A stretch of 64,000 nt of DNA from Atherix ibis. Its lineage: Eukaryota > Arthropoda > Insecta > Diptera > Athericidae. The notes below the pieces were generated by a model. It had not been told where the DNA came from. It searched no databases and saw only the letters and a list, made by a program, of their open reading frames with translations. The position numbers and the translations under genes are program-made. The stretch covers positions 50,847,667 to 50,911,666 of the forward strand of contig OY282610.1 of NCBI GenBank assembly GCA_958298945.1, read 5' to 3'. Below, in pieces: positions 37,055 to 50,133 of the stretch (positions are counted from its first letter, which is position 1; every line of letters begins with the position of its first letter).

Positions 37055-39595
37055 AATTTTAAGAAAGAAAACCATAAATTTTATGAATTTTTTCTCAAAA
37101 CCACCAACAAAAATTTATCCAGAAAGAATTTTCTCATTCCAATGAGAATAATATGAATTGGAGAAGCTTTGCCTGAAAGTGCACAATCATACCCCAAACA
37201 AACATCTCCAAAAAACCACCATTTTCGTAGAGAAAAACAAATTTTAAGAGAAAGTGGACTCAGTGTAATAATTGTTGCCTCCTATTTTTTGAGAAAACTG
37301 GGTGCCTGGTGTAAAAATTGGATTTTCGTGAATATTGTCACAAATTTTCGAATTTTTGTGGTTTTTTGCATATCTTTAGGTGGTCAATTTATTTTGCTTT
37401 CAGTAAATAAAAAATTTAATTTTAGGCAATTTTTTTTTAATAGTGCTCACAAAAATTTATTCTGAAAGGATATTCCTTTTTCGATCAGGATAATATGGAT
37501 CTAGAAGGCTATGTTAAAGTGTATGTAATGAAACCATGAAACAAATTGCCATTTTTATCCAAAAAAGCAAACTTTATTTTTAAAAAAATACAGCGAACTT
37601 TAGGTATTTTTTTTTAAAACGCCTGGAAAAAATTTCCTGTAAGGACTTTTTTAGTCCGATCAGTATAATAATAATAATTATTAGTTTCACATGTGTATGC
37701 GCATTAACATCATTAAACAAATTTTCGAAAAAATTTCCTTTTTCATAGAAAAATAGAAATTTAAAAAAAAATTTAATGATCTTTTGGCAAATTTTTCTCA
37801 AAACTCCCACCGAAATTTATCGTGACATGTCATTTTCCTTCCAATCATTATATTAAGAGTCATAGAAGGTTTGCCTGAAAGTGTGCAATCCACAACACCA
37901 CAAAATAAATTCTAAAAAACCTTAATTTTTATACAAAAAAAACGAATTTTAATAAAGAAAACAATTAATTTTATGAATTTTTTCTCAAAATCACCAACAA
38001 AAATTTATCCAGAAAGGATATTCTCATTCCAATCGAGAAAATATGTATTGGAGAAGCTTTGCCTGAAAGTACGCAATGACACCATAAAAGCAATTCTAAA
38101 AACCTTAATTTGTATACAAAAAAAAACGAAGTTTAGGAAAGAAAACTATAAATTTTATGAATTTTTTCTCAAAATCACCAACAAAAATTTATCCAGAAAG
38201 GATATTCTCATTCCAATCGAGAAAATATGTATTGGAGAAGCTTTGCCTAAAAGTACGCAATGACACCATAAAAACCGTTCTAAAAACCTTGATTTTTATA
38301 CAAAAAAAAACGAATTTTAATAAAGAAAACAATTAATTTTATGAATTTTTTCTCAAAATCACCAACAAAAATTTATCCAGAAAGGATATTCTCATTCCAA
38401 TCGAGAAAATATGCATTGGAGAAGCTTTGCCTAAAAGTACGCAATGACACCATAAAAACAATTCTAAAAACCTTAATTTGTATACAAAAAAAATGAATTT
38501 TAGGAAAGAAAACTATAAATTTTATGAATTTTTTCTCAAAATCACCAACAAAAATTTATCCAGAAATGATATTCTCATTCCAATCTAGAAAATATGCATT
38601 GGAGAAACTTTGCCTGAAAGTACGCAATGACACCATAAAAACAATTCTAAAAACCTTAATTTGTATACAAAAAAAAACGAATTTTGAGAAAGAAAACTAT
38701 AAATTTTATGAATTTTTTCTCAAAATCACCAACAAAAATTTATCCAGAAAGGATATTCTCATTCCAATCGAGAAAATATGCATTGGAGAAGCTTTGCCTA
38801 AAAGTACGCAATGACACCATAAAAACCGTTCTAAAAACCTTAATTTTTATACAAAAAAAACGAATTTTAATAAAGAAAACAATTAATTTTATGAATTTTT
38901 TCTCAAAATCACCAACAAAAATTTATCCAGAAAGGATATTCTCATTTCAATCGAGAAAATATGCATTGGAGAAGCTTTGCCTGAAAGTACGCAATGACAC
39001 CATAAAAACAATTCTAAAAACCTTAATTTTTATACAAAACAAATGAATTTTAAGAAAGAAAACCATAAATTTTATGAATTTTTTCTCAAAACCACCAACA
39101 AAAATTTATCCAGAAAGAATTTTCTCATTCCAATGAGAATAATATGCATTGGAGAAGCTTTGCCTAAAAGTACGCAATGACACCATAAAAACCGTTCTAA
39201 AAACCTTAATTTGTATACAAAAAAAAACGAATTTTAAGAAAGAAAACTATAAATTTTATGAATTTTTTCTCAAAATCACCAACAAAAATTTATCCAGAAA
39301 GGATATTCTCATTCCAATCGAGAAAATATGCATTGGAGAAGCTTTGCCTAAAAGTACGCAATGACACCATAAAAACCGTTCTAAAAACCTTAATTTTTAT
39401 ACAAAAAAAACGAATTTTAAGAAAGAAAACCATAAATTTTATGAATTTTTTCTCAAAATCACCAACAAAAATTTATCCAGAAATGATATTCTCCTTCCAA
39501 TCGAGAAAATATGCATTGGAGAAGCTTTGCCTGAAAGTACGCAATGACACCATAAAAACAATTCTAAAAACCTTAATTTTTATACAAAAAAAATG
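37055..39595 (+). repeat. HOR copy 20 (anchor + 9 cores)
   Basis: 2,541-bp copy, the longest outside copy 11. Cores: A, C (cgaagttt), A, C/F hybrid, B (gaattttgag), A (catttcaatcg), M1/core hybrid (39046-39229), B, F. The anchor has cacatgtgtatgcgcat in M4 and the CCACA replacement in M5 (37890-37894). Confidence 0.92.
39046..39229 (+). repeat. Hybrid monomer, M1 start / core end
   Basis: M1-type up to gagaataatatg, then core-type C/B sequence (gcattgg, cctaaaagtacg, aaaaccgttc, ttgtatac). It lacks gctttggct, so this is an independent exchange. It lies inside the nine-core run of copy 20. Confidence 0.88.
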
Positions 39596-40666
39596 AATTT
39601 TAAGAAAGAAAACCATAAATTTTATGAATTTTTTCTCAAAACCACCAACAAAAATTTATCCAGAAAGAATTTTCTCATTCCAATGAGAATAATATGAATT
39701 GGAGAAGCTTTGCCTGAAAGTGCACAATCATACCCCAAACAAACATCTCCAAAAAACCACCATTTTCATAGAGAAAAACAAATTTTAAGAGAAAGTGGAC
39801 TCAGTGTAATAATTGTTGCCTCCTATTTTTTGAGAAAACTGGGTGCCTGGTGTAAAAATTGGATTTTCGTGAATATTGTCACAAATTTTCGAATTTTTGT
39901 GGTTTTTTGTATAACTTTAGGTGGTCAATTTATTTTGCTTTCAGTAAATAAAAAATTTAATTTTAGGCAATTTTTTTTTAATAGTGCTCACAAAAATTTA
40001 TTCTGAAAGGATATTCCTTTTTCGATCAGGATAATATGGATCTAGAAGGCTATGTTAAAGTGTATGTAATGAAACCATGAAACAAATTGCCATTTTTATC
40101 CAAAAAAGCAAACTTTATTTTTAAAAAAATACAGCGAACTTTAGGTATTTTTTTTTAAAACGCCTGGAAAAAATTTTCCTGTAAGGACTTTTTTAGTCCG
40201 ATCAGGATAATAAGAATAATTATTAGTTTCACATATGTATGCGCATTAACATCATTAAACAAATTTTCGAAAAAATTTCCTTTTTCATAGAAAAATAGAA
40301 ATTTAAAAAAAAATTTAATGATCTTTTGGCAAATTTTTCTCAAAACTCCCACCGAAATTTATCGTGACATGTCATTTTCCTTCCAATCATTATATTAAGA
40401 GTCATAGAAGATTTGCCGGAAAGTGTGCAATGACACCACAAAATAAATTCTAAAAAACCTTAATTTTTATACAAAAAAAACGAATTTTAATAAAGAAAAC
40501 AATTAATTTTATGAATTTTTTCTCAAAATCACCAACAAAAATTTATCCAGAAAAGATATTCTCATTCCAATCGAGAAAATATGCATTGGAGAAGCTTTGC
40601 CTGAAAGTACGCAATGACACCATAAAAACAATTCTAAAAACCTTAATTTTTATACAAATAAAAAGA
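39596..40666 (+). repeat. HOR copy 21 (anchor + A only)
   Basis: 1,071-bp copy with a single core monomer. The A-tract before the next M1 is broken as acaaataaaaagaaa. M2 has tgtataactttagg, and copy 22 shares ataactttagg. Confidence 0.93.
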
Positions 40667-41920
40667 AATTTTAAGAAAGAAAACCATAAATTATATGAAT
40701 TTTTTCTCAAAACCACCAACAAAAATTTATCCAGAAAGAATTTTCTCATTCCAATGAGAATAATATGAATTGGAAAAGCTTTGCCTGAAAGTGCACAATC
40801 ATACCCCAAACAAACATCTCCAAAAAACCACCATTTTCATAGAGAAAAACAAATTTTAAGAGAAAGTGGACTCAGTGTAATAATTGTTGCCTCCTATTTT
40901 TTGAGAAAACTGGGTGCCTGGTGTAAAAATTGGATTTTCGTGAATATTGTCACAAATTTTCGAATTTTTGTGGTTTTTTGCATAACTTTAGGTGGTCAAT
41001 TTATTTTGCTTTCAGTAAATAAAAAATTTAATTTTAGGCAATTTTTTTTTAATAGTGCTCACAAAAATTTATTCTGAAAGGATATTCCTTTTTCGATCAG
41101 GATAATATGGATCTAGAAGGCTATGTTAAAGTGTATGTAATGAAACCATGAAACAAATTGCCACTTTTATCCAAAAAAGCAAACTTTATTTTTAAAAAAA
41201 TACAGCGAACTTAAGGTATTTTTTTTTAAAACGCCTGGAAAAAATTTTCCTGTAAGGACTTTTTTAGTCCGATCAGGATAATAAGAATAATTATTAGTTT
41301 CACATATGTATGCGCATTAACATCATTAAACAAATTTTCGAAAAAATTTCCTTTTTCATAGAAAAATAGAAATTTAAAAAAAAATTTAATGATCTTTTGG
41401 CAAATTTTTCTCAAAACTCCCACCGAAATTTATCGTGACATGTCATTTTCCTTCCAATCATTATATTAAGAGTCATAGAAGATTTGCCTGAAAGTGTGCA
41501 ATGACACCACAAAATAAATTCTAAAAAACCTTAATTTTTATACAAAAAAAACGAATTTTAATAAAGAAAACTATAAATTTTATGAATTTTTTCTCAAAAT
41601 CACCAACAAAAATTTATCCAAAAATGATATTCTCATTCCAATCGAGAAAATATGCATTGGAGAAGCTTTGCCTGAAAGTACGCAATGACACCATAAAAAC
41701 AATTCTAAAAACCTTAATTTGTATACAAAAAAAAACGAATTTTAAGAAAGAAAACTATAAATTTTATGAATTTTTTCTCAAAATCACCAACAAAAATTTA
41801 TCCAAAAATGATATTCTCATTCCAATCGAGAAAATATGCGTTAGAGGAGCTTTGCCTGAAAGTACGCAATGACACCATAAAAACAATTCTAAAAACCTTA
41901 ATTTTTATACAAAAAAAATG
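40667..41920 (+). repeat. HOR copy 22 (anchor + 2 hybrid cores)
   Basis: 1,254-bp copy. Core 1 combines aataaag with actataaat and tgatattc; core 2 is a B/F hybrid with gcgttagagg. Both share aaaaatgatattc. M1 has aaattatatg and M3 has gccacttttatcc. Confidence 0.93.
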
Positions 41921-43831
41921 AATTTTAAGAAAGAAAACCATAAATTTTATGAATTTTTTCTCAAAACCACCAACAAAAATTTATCCAGAAAGAATTTTCT
42001 CATTCCAATGAGAATAATATGAATTGGAGAAGCTTTGCCTGAAAGTGCACAATCATACCCCAAACAAACATCTCCAAAAAACCACCATTTTCATAGAGAA
42101 AAACAAATTTTAAGAGAAAGTGGACTCAGTGTAATAATTGTTGCCTCCTATTTTTTGAGAAAACTGGGTGCCTGGTGTAAAAATTGGATTTTCGTGAATA
42201 TTGTCACAAATTTTCGAATTTTTGTGGTTTTTTGCATATCTTTAGGTGGTCAATTTATTTTGCTTTCAGTAAATAAAAAATTTTATTTTAGGCAATTTTT
42301 TTTTAATAGTGCTCACAAAAATTTATTCTGAAAGGATATTCCTTTTTCGATCAGGATAATATGGATCTAGAAGGCTATGTTAAAGTGTATGTAATGAAAC
42401 CATGAAACAAATTGCCATTTTTATCCAAAAAAGGACTTTTTTAGTCCGATCAGGATAATAAGAATAATTATTAGTTTCACATATGTATGCGCATTAACAT
42501 CATTAAACAAATTTTCGAAAAAATTTCCTTTTTCATAGAAAAATAGAAATTTAAAAAAAAATGTAATGATCTTTTGGCAAATTTTTCTCAAAACTCCCAC
42601 CGAAATTTATCGTGACATGTCATTTTCCTTCCAATCATTATATTAAGAGTCATAGAAGGTTTGCCTGTAAGTGTGCAATGACACCACAAAATAAATTCTA
42701 AAAAACCTCAATTTTTATACAAAAAAAACGAATTTTAATAAAGAAAACAATTAATTTTATGAATTTTTTCTCAAAATCACCAACAAAAATTTATCCAGAA
42801 AGGATATTCTCATTCGAATCGAGAAAATATGTATTGGAGAAGCTTTGCCTGAAAGTACGCAATGACACCATAAAAACAATTCTAAAAACCTTAATTTGTA
42901 TAAAAAAAAAAACGAATTTTAAGAAAGAAAACTATAAATTTTATGAATTTTTTCTCAAAATCACCAACAAAAATTTATCCAGAAAGGATATTCTCATTCC
43001 AATCGAGAAAATATGTATTGGAGAAGCTTTGCCTGAAAGTACGCAATGACACCATAAAAACAATTCTAAAAACCTTAATTTGTATACAAAAAAAAACGAA
43101 TTTTAGGAAAGAAAACTATAAATTTTATGAATTTTTTCTCAAAATCACCAACAAAAATTTATCCAGAAAGGATATTCTCATTCCAATCGAGAAAATATGC
43201 ATTGAAGAAGCTTTGCCTAAAAGTACGCAATGACACCATAAAAACCGTTCTAAAAACCTTGATTTTTATACAAAAAAAAACGAATTTTAATAAAGAAAAG
43301 AATTAATTTTATGAATTTTTTCTCAAAATCACCAACAAAAATTTATCCAGAAAGGATATTCTCATTCCAATCAAGAAAATATGCATTGGAGAAGCTTTGC
43401 CTAAAAGTACGCAATGACACCATAAAAACCGTTCTAAAAACCTTAATTTTTATACAAAAAAAACGAATTTTAAGAAAGAAAACCATAAATTTTATGAATT
43501 TTTTCTCAAAATCACCAACAAAAATTTATCCAGAAAGGATATTCTCATTCCAATCGAGAAAATATGTATTGGAGAAGCTTTGCCTGAAAGTACGCAATGA
43601 TACCATAAAAACAATTCTAAAAACCTTAATTTGTATACAAAAAAAACGAATTTTAGGAAAGAAAACTATAAATTTTATGAATTTTTTCTCAAAATCACCA
43701 ACAAAAATTTATCCAGAAATGATATTCTCATTCCAATCGAGAAAATATGCATTGGAGAAGCTTTGCCTGAAAGTACGCAATGACACCATAAAAACAATTC
43801 TAAAAACCTTAATTTTTATACAAAAAAAATG
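41921..43831 (+). repeat. HOR copy 23 (anchor with 77-bp deletion + 6 cores)
   Basis: 1,911-bp copy. The anchor has lost 77 bp across the M3/M4 boundary (junction near 42431). Cores: A (cattcgaatcg), B, C, A (aaaagaattaat), an accataaat/ggatattc monomer, and a C/F hybrid. Confidence 0.93.
42426..42440 (+). other. 77-bp deletion junction in anchor M3/M4
   Basis: atccaaaaaa runs directly into ggacttttttagtcc. Other anchors have 77 bp between them (gcaaactttatt through attttcctgtaa). The measured distance from the M1 ttgcctgaaag word to ggact is 398 bp here and 475 bp in copy 22. Two A residues at the junction are shared by both ends. Confidence 0.9.
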
Positions 43832-45453
43832 AATTTTAAGAAAGAAAATCATAAATTTTATGAATTTTTTCTCAAAACCACCAACAAAAATTTATCCAGA
43901 AAGAATTTTCTCATTCCAATGAGAATAATATGAATTGGAGAAGCTTTGCCTGAAAGTGCACAATCATACCCCAAACAAACATCTCCAAAAAACCACCATT
44001 TTCATAGAGAAAAACAAATTTTAAGAGAAAGTGGACTCAGTGTAATAATTGTTGCCTCCTATTTTTTGAGAAAACTGGGTGAATGGTGTAAAAATTGGAT
44101 TTTCGTGAATATTGTCACAAATTTTCGAATTTTTGTGGTTTTTTGCATATCTTTAGGTGGTCAATTTATTTTGCTTTCAGTAAATAAAAAATTTAATTTT
44201 AGGCAATTTTTTTTTAATAGTGCTCACAAAAATTTATTCTGAAAGGATATTCCTTTTTCGATCAGGATAATATGGATCTAGAAGGCTATGTTAAAGTGTA
44301 TGTAATGAAACCATGAAACAAATTGCCATTTTTATCCAAAAAAGCAAACTTTATTTTTAAAAAAATAAAGCGAACTTTAGGTATTTTTTTTTAAAACGCC
44401 TGGAAAAAATTTTCCTGTAAGGACTTTTTTAGTCCGATCAGGATAATAAGAATCATTATTAGTTTCACATATGTATGCGCATTAACATCATTAAACAAAT
44501 TTTCGAAAAAATTTCCTTTTTCATAGAAAAATAGAAATTTAAAAAAAAATTTAATGATCTTTTGGCAAATTTTTCTCAAAACTCCCACCGAAATTTATCG
44601 TGACATGTCATTTTCCTTCCAATCATTATATTAAGAGTCATAGAAGGTTTGCCTAAAAGTGTGCAATGACACCACAAAATAAATTCTAAAAAACCTTAAT
44701 TTTTATACAAAAAAAACGAATTTTAATAAAGAAAACAATTAATTTTATGAATTTTTTCTCAAAATCACCAACAAAAATTTATCCAGAAAGGATATTCTCA
44801 TTCCAATCGAGAAAATATGTATTGGAGAAGCTTTGCCTAAAAGTACGCAATGACACCATAAAAACAATTCTAAAAACCTTAATTTGTATACAAAAAAAAA
44901 CGAATTTTAGGAAAGAAAACTATAAATTTTATGAATTTTTTCTCAAAATCACCAACAAAAATTTATCCAGAAAGAATATTCTTATTCCAATCGAGAAAAT
45001 ATGTATTGGAGAATCTTTGCCTAAAAGTACGCAATGACACCATAAAAACCGTTCTAAAAACATTAATTTTTATACAAAAAAAAACGAATTTTAAGAAAGA
45101 AAACAATTAATTTTATGAATTTTTTCTCAAAATCACCAACAAAAATTTATCCAGAAAGGATACTCTCATTCCAATCGAGAAAATATGTATTGGAGAAGCT
45201 TTGCCTGAAAGTACGCAATGACACCATAAAAACAATTCTAAAAACCTTAATTTGTATACAAAAAAAAACGAATTTTAGGAAAGAAAACTATAAATTTTAT
45301 GAATTTTTTCTCAAAATCACCAACAAAAATTTATCCAGAAAGAATATTCTTATTCCAATCGAGAAAATATGCATTGGAGAATCTTTGCCTAAAAGTACGC
45401 AATGACACCATAAAAACCGTTCTAAAAACATTAATTTTTATACAAAAAAAACG
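43832..45453 (+). repeat. HOR copy 24 (anchor + A-C-A'-C)
   Basis: 1,622-bp copy whose four cores form an internal duplicate: both C monomers carry gaatattcttattcc, gaatctttgcc and acattaattttt. This indicates a local two-monomer (368-bp) duplication. M2 has gggtgaatgg where other copies have gggtgcctgg. Confidence 0.93.
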
Positions 45454-45638
45454 AATTTTAAGAAAGAAAACAATTAATTTTATGAATTTTTTCTCAAAAT
45501 CACCAACAAAAATTTATCCAGAAAGAATTTTCTCATTCCAATAAGAATAATATGAATTGGAGAAGCTTTGCCTGAAAGTGCACAATCATACCCCAAACAA
45601 ACATCTCCAAAAAACCACCATTTTCATAGAGAAAAACA
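45454..45638 (+). repeat. Hybrid monomer, core start / M1 end
   Basis: Starts aagaaag, acaattaat, aaaatcaccaac (core) and switches to gaattttctcattccaataa and the M1 3' half. It follows the internally duplicated A-C pairs of copy 24. Confidence 0.86.
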
Positions 45639-47075
45639 AATTTTAAGAGAAAGTGGACTCAGTGTAATAATTGTTGCCTCCTATTTTTTGAGAAAACTGG
45701 GTGCCTGGTGTAAAAATTGGATTTTCGTGAATATTGTCACAAATTTTCGAATTTTTGTGGTTTTTTGCATATCTTTAGGTGGTCAATTTATTTTGCTTTC
45801 AGTAAATAAAAAATTTAATTTTAGGCAATTTTTTTTTAATAGTGCTCACAAAAATTTATTCTGAAAGGATATTCCTTTTTCGATCAGGATAATATGGATC
45901 TAGAAGGCTATGTTAAAGTGAATGTAATGAAACCTTGAAACAAATTGCCATTTTTATCCAAAAAAGCAAACTTTATTTTTAAAAAAATAAAGCGAACTTT
46001 AGGTATTTTTTTTTAAAACGCCTGGAAAAAATTTTCCTGTAAGGACTTTTTTAGTCCGATCAGGATAATAATAATAATTATTAGTTTCACATATGTATGC
46101 GCGTTAACATCATTAAACAAATTTTCGAAAAAATTTCCTTTTTCATAGAAAAATAGAAATTTAAAAAAAAATTTAATGATCTTTTGGCAAATTTTTCTCA
46201 AAACTCCCACCGAAATTTATGGTGACATGTCATTTTCCTTCCAATCATTATATTAAGAGTCATAAAAGGTTTGCCTGAAAGTGTGCAATGACACCACAAA
46301 ATAAATTCTAAAAAACCTTAATTTTTATACAAAAAAAACGAATTTTAATAAAGAAAACAAATAATTTTATGAATTTTTTCTCAAAATCACCAACAAAAAT
46401 GTATCCAGAAAGGATATTCTCATTCCAATCGAGAAAATATGTATTGGAGAAGCTTTGCCTGAAAGTACGCAATGACACCATAAAAACAATTCTAAAAACC
46501 TTAATTTGTATACAAAAAAAAACGAATTTTAAGAAAGAAAACTATAAATTTTATGAATTTTTTCTCAAAATCACCAACAAAAATTTATCCAGAAAGGATA
46601 TTCTCATTCCAATCGAGAAAATATGTATTGGAGAAGCTTTGCCTGAAAGTACGCAATGACACCATAAAAACAATTCTAAAAACCTTAATTTGTATACAAA
46701 AAAAAACGAATTTTAGGAAAGAAAACTATAAATTTTATGAATTTTTTCTCAAAATCACCAACAAAAATTTATCCAGAAAGGATATTCTCATTCCAATCGA
46801 GAAAATATGCATTGGAGAAGCTTTGCCTAAAAGTACGCAATGACACCATAAAAACCGTTCTAAAAACCTTAATTTTTATACAAAAAAAACGAATTTTAAG
46901 AAAGAAAACCATAAATTTTATGAATTTTTTCTCAAAATCACCAACAAAAATTTATCCAGAAATGATATTCTCATTCCAATCGAGAAAATATGTATTGAAG
47001 AAGCTTTGCCTGAAAGTACGCAATGACACCATAAAAACATTTCTAAAAACCTTAATTTTTATACAAAAAAAAATG
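45454..47075 (+). repeat. HOR copy 25 (hybrid M1 anchor + A-B-C-F)
   Basis: 1,622-bp copy with a hybrid M1 (acaattaat and aaaatcacc start, M1 end, ccaataagaat). M3 has gtgaatgtaatg and aaaccttg, M4 has gcgcgttaac. A has acaaataat and aatgtatcc. Confidence 0.93.
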
Positions 47076-48512
47076 AATTTTAAGAAAGAAAACCATAAAT
47101 TTTATGAATTTTTTCTCAAAACCACCAACAAAAATTTATCCAGAAAGAATTTTCTCATTCCAATGAGAATAATATGAATTGGAGAAGCTTTGCCTGAAAG
47201 TGCACAATCATACCCCAAACAAACATCTCCAAAAAACCACCATTTTCATAGAGAAAAACAAATTTTAAGAGAAAGTGGACTCAGTGTAATAATTGTTGCC
47301 TCCTATTTTTTGAGAAAACTGGGTGCCTGGTGTAAAAATTGGATTTTCGTGAATATTGTCACAAATTTTCGAATTTTTGTGGTTTTTTGCATATCTTTAG
47401 GTGGTCAATTTATTTTGCTTTCAGTAAATAAAAAATTTAATTTTAGGCAATTTTTTTTTAATAGTGCTCACAAAAATTTATTATGAAAGGATATTCCTTT
47501 TTCGATCAGGATAATATGGATCTAGAAGGCTATGTTAAAGTGTATGTAATGAAACCATGAAACAAATTGCCATTTTTATCCAAAAAAGCAAACTTTATTT
47601 TTAAAAAAATACAGCGAACTTTAGGTATTTTTTTTTAAAACGCCTGGAAAAAATTTTCCTGTAAGGACTTTTTTAGTCCGATCAGGATAATAAGAATAAT
47701 TATTAGTTTCACATATGTATGCCCATTAACATCATTAAACAAATTTTCGAAAAAATTTCCTTTTTCATAGAAAAATAGAAATTTAAAAAAAAATTTAATG
47801 ATCTTTTGGCAAATTTTTCTCAAAACTCCCACCGAAATTTATCGTGACATGTCATTTTCCTTCCAATCATTATATTAAGAGTCATAGAAGGTTTGCCTGA
47901 AAGTGTGCAATGACACCACAAAATAAATTCTAAAAAACCTTAATTTTTATACAAAAAAAACGAATTTTAATAAAGAAAACAAATAATTTTATGAATTTTT
48001 TCTCAAAATCACCAACAAAAATTTATCAAGAAAGAATATTCTCATTCCAATCGAGAAAATATGTATTGGAGAACCTTTGCCTGAAAGAACGCAATGACAC
48101 CATAAAAACAATTCTAAAAACCTTAATTTGTATACAAAAAAAAAAAAATTTTAGGAAAGAAAACTATAAATTTTATGAATTTTTTCTCAAAATCACCAAC
48201 AAAAATTTATCCAGAAAGGATATTCTCATTCCAATCGAGAAAATATGCATTGGAGAAGCTTTGCCTAAAAGTACGCAATGACACCATAAAAACCGTTCTA
48301 AAAACCTTAATTTTTATACAAAAAAAACGAATTTTAAGAAAGAAAACCATAAATTTTATGAATTTTTTCTCAAAATCACCAACAAAAATTTATCCAGAAA
48401 TGATATTCTCATTCCAATCGAGAAAATATGCATTGGAGAAGCTTTGCCTGAAAGTACGCAATGACACCATAAAAACAATTCTAAAAACCTTAATTTTTAT
48501 ACAAAAAAAATG
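47076..48512 (+). repeat. HOR copy 26 (anchor + A-C-F)
   Basis: 1,437-bp copy lacking B. M4 has gtatgcccatt, one of the few changes breaking the alternating tract. A has atcaagaaagaatattc and gaaagaacgc. Confidence 0.93.
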
Positions 48513-50133
48513 AATTTTAAGAAAGAAAACCATAAATTTTATGAATTTTTTCTCAAAACCACCAACAAAAATTTATCCAGAAAGAATTTTCTCATTCCAA
48601 TAAGAATAATATGAATTGGAGAAGCTTTGCCTGAAAGTGCACAATCATACCCCAAACAAACATCTCCAAAAAACCACCATTTTCATAGAGAAAAACAAAT
48701 TTTAAGAGAAAGTGGACTCAGTGTAATAATTGTTGCCTCCTATTTTTTGAGAAAACTGGGTGCCTGGTGTAAAAATTGGATTTTCGTGAATATTGTCACA
48801 AATTTTCGAATTTTTGTGGTTTTTTGCATATCCTTAGGTGGTCAATTTATTTTGCTTTCAGTAAATAAAAAATTTAATTTTAGGCAATTTTTTTTTAATA
48901 GTGCTCACAAAAATTTATTCTGAAAGGATATTCCTTTTTCGATCAGGATATTATGGATCTAGAAGGCTATGTTAAAGTGTATGTAATGAAACCATGAAAC
49001 AAATTGCCATTTTTATCCAAAAAAGCAAACTTTATTTTTAAAAAAATACAGCGAACTTTAGGTATTTTTTTTTAAAACGCCTGGAAAAAATTTTCCTGTA
49101 GGGACTTTTTTAGTCCGATCAGGATAATAAGAATAATTATTAGTTTCACATATGTATGCGCATTAACATCATTAAACAAATTTTCGAAAAAATTTCCTTT
49201 TTCATAGAAAAATAGAAATTAAAAAAAAAATTTAATGATCTTTTGGCAAATTTTTCTCAAAACTCCCACCGAAATTTATCGTGACATGTCATTTTCCTTC
49301 CAATCATTATATTAAGAGTCATAGAAGGTTTGCCTAAAAGTGTGCAATGACACCACAAAATAAATTCTAAAAAACCTTAATTTTTATACAAAAAAAACGA
49401 ATTTTAATAAAGAAAACAAATAATTTTATGAATTTTTTCTCAAAATCACCAACAAAAATTTATCCAGAAAGGATATTCTCATTCCAATCGAGAAAATATG
49501 TATTGGAGAAGCTTTGCCTGAAAGTACGCAATGACACCATAAAAACAATTCTAAAAACCTTAATTTGTATACAAAAAAAAACGAATTTTAAGAAAGAAAA
49601 CTATAAATTTTATGAATTTTTTCTCAAAATCACCAACAAAAATTTATCCATAAAGGATATTCTCATTCCAATCGAGAAAATATGTATTGGAGAAGCTTTG
49701 CCTGAAAGTACGCAATGACACCATAAAAACAATTCTAAAAACCTTAATTTGTATACAAAAAAAAACGAATTTTAGGAAAGAAAACTATAAATTTTATGAA
49801 TTTTTTCTCAAAATCACCAACAAAAATTTATCCAGAAAGGATATTCTCATTCCAATCGAGAAAATATGCATTAGAGAAGCTTTGCCTAAAAGTACGCAAT
49901 GACACCATAAAAACCGTTCTAAAAACCTTAATTTTTATACAAAAAAAACGAATTTTAAGAAAGAAAACCATAAATTTTATGAATTTTTTCTCAAAATCAC
50001 CAACAAAAATTTATCCAGAAATGATATTCTCATTCCAATCGAGAAAATATGCATTGGAGAAGCTTTGCCTGAAAGTACGCAATGACACCATAAAAACAAT
50101 TCTAAAAACCTTAATTTTTATACAAAAAAAATG
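48513..50133 (+). repeat. HOR copy 27 (anchor + A-B-C-F)
   Basis: 1,621-bp canonical copy. M1 has ccaataagaat, M3 has gatattatgg and M4 has tgtagggac. B has tccataaagg and C has attagagaag. Confidence 0.94.
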
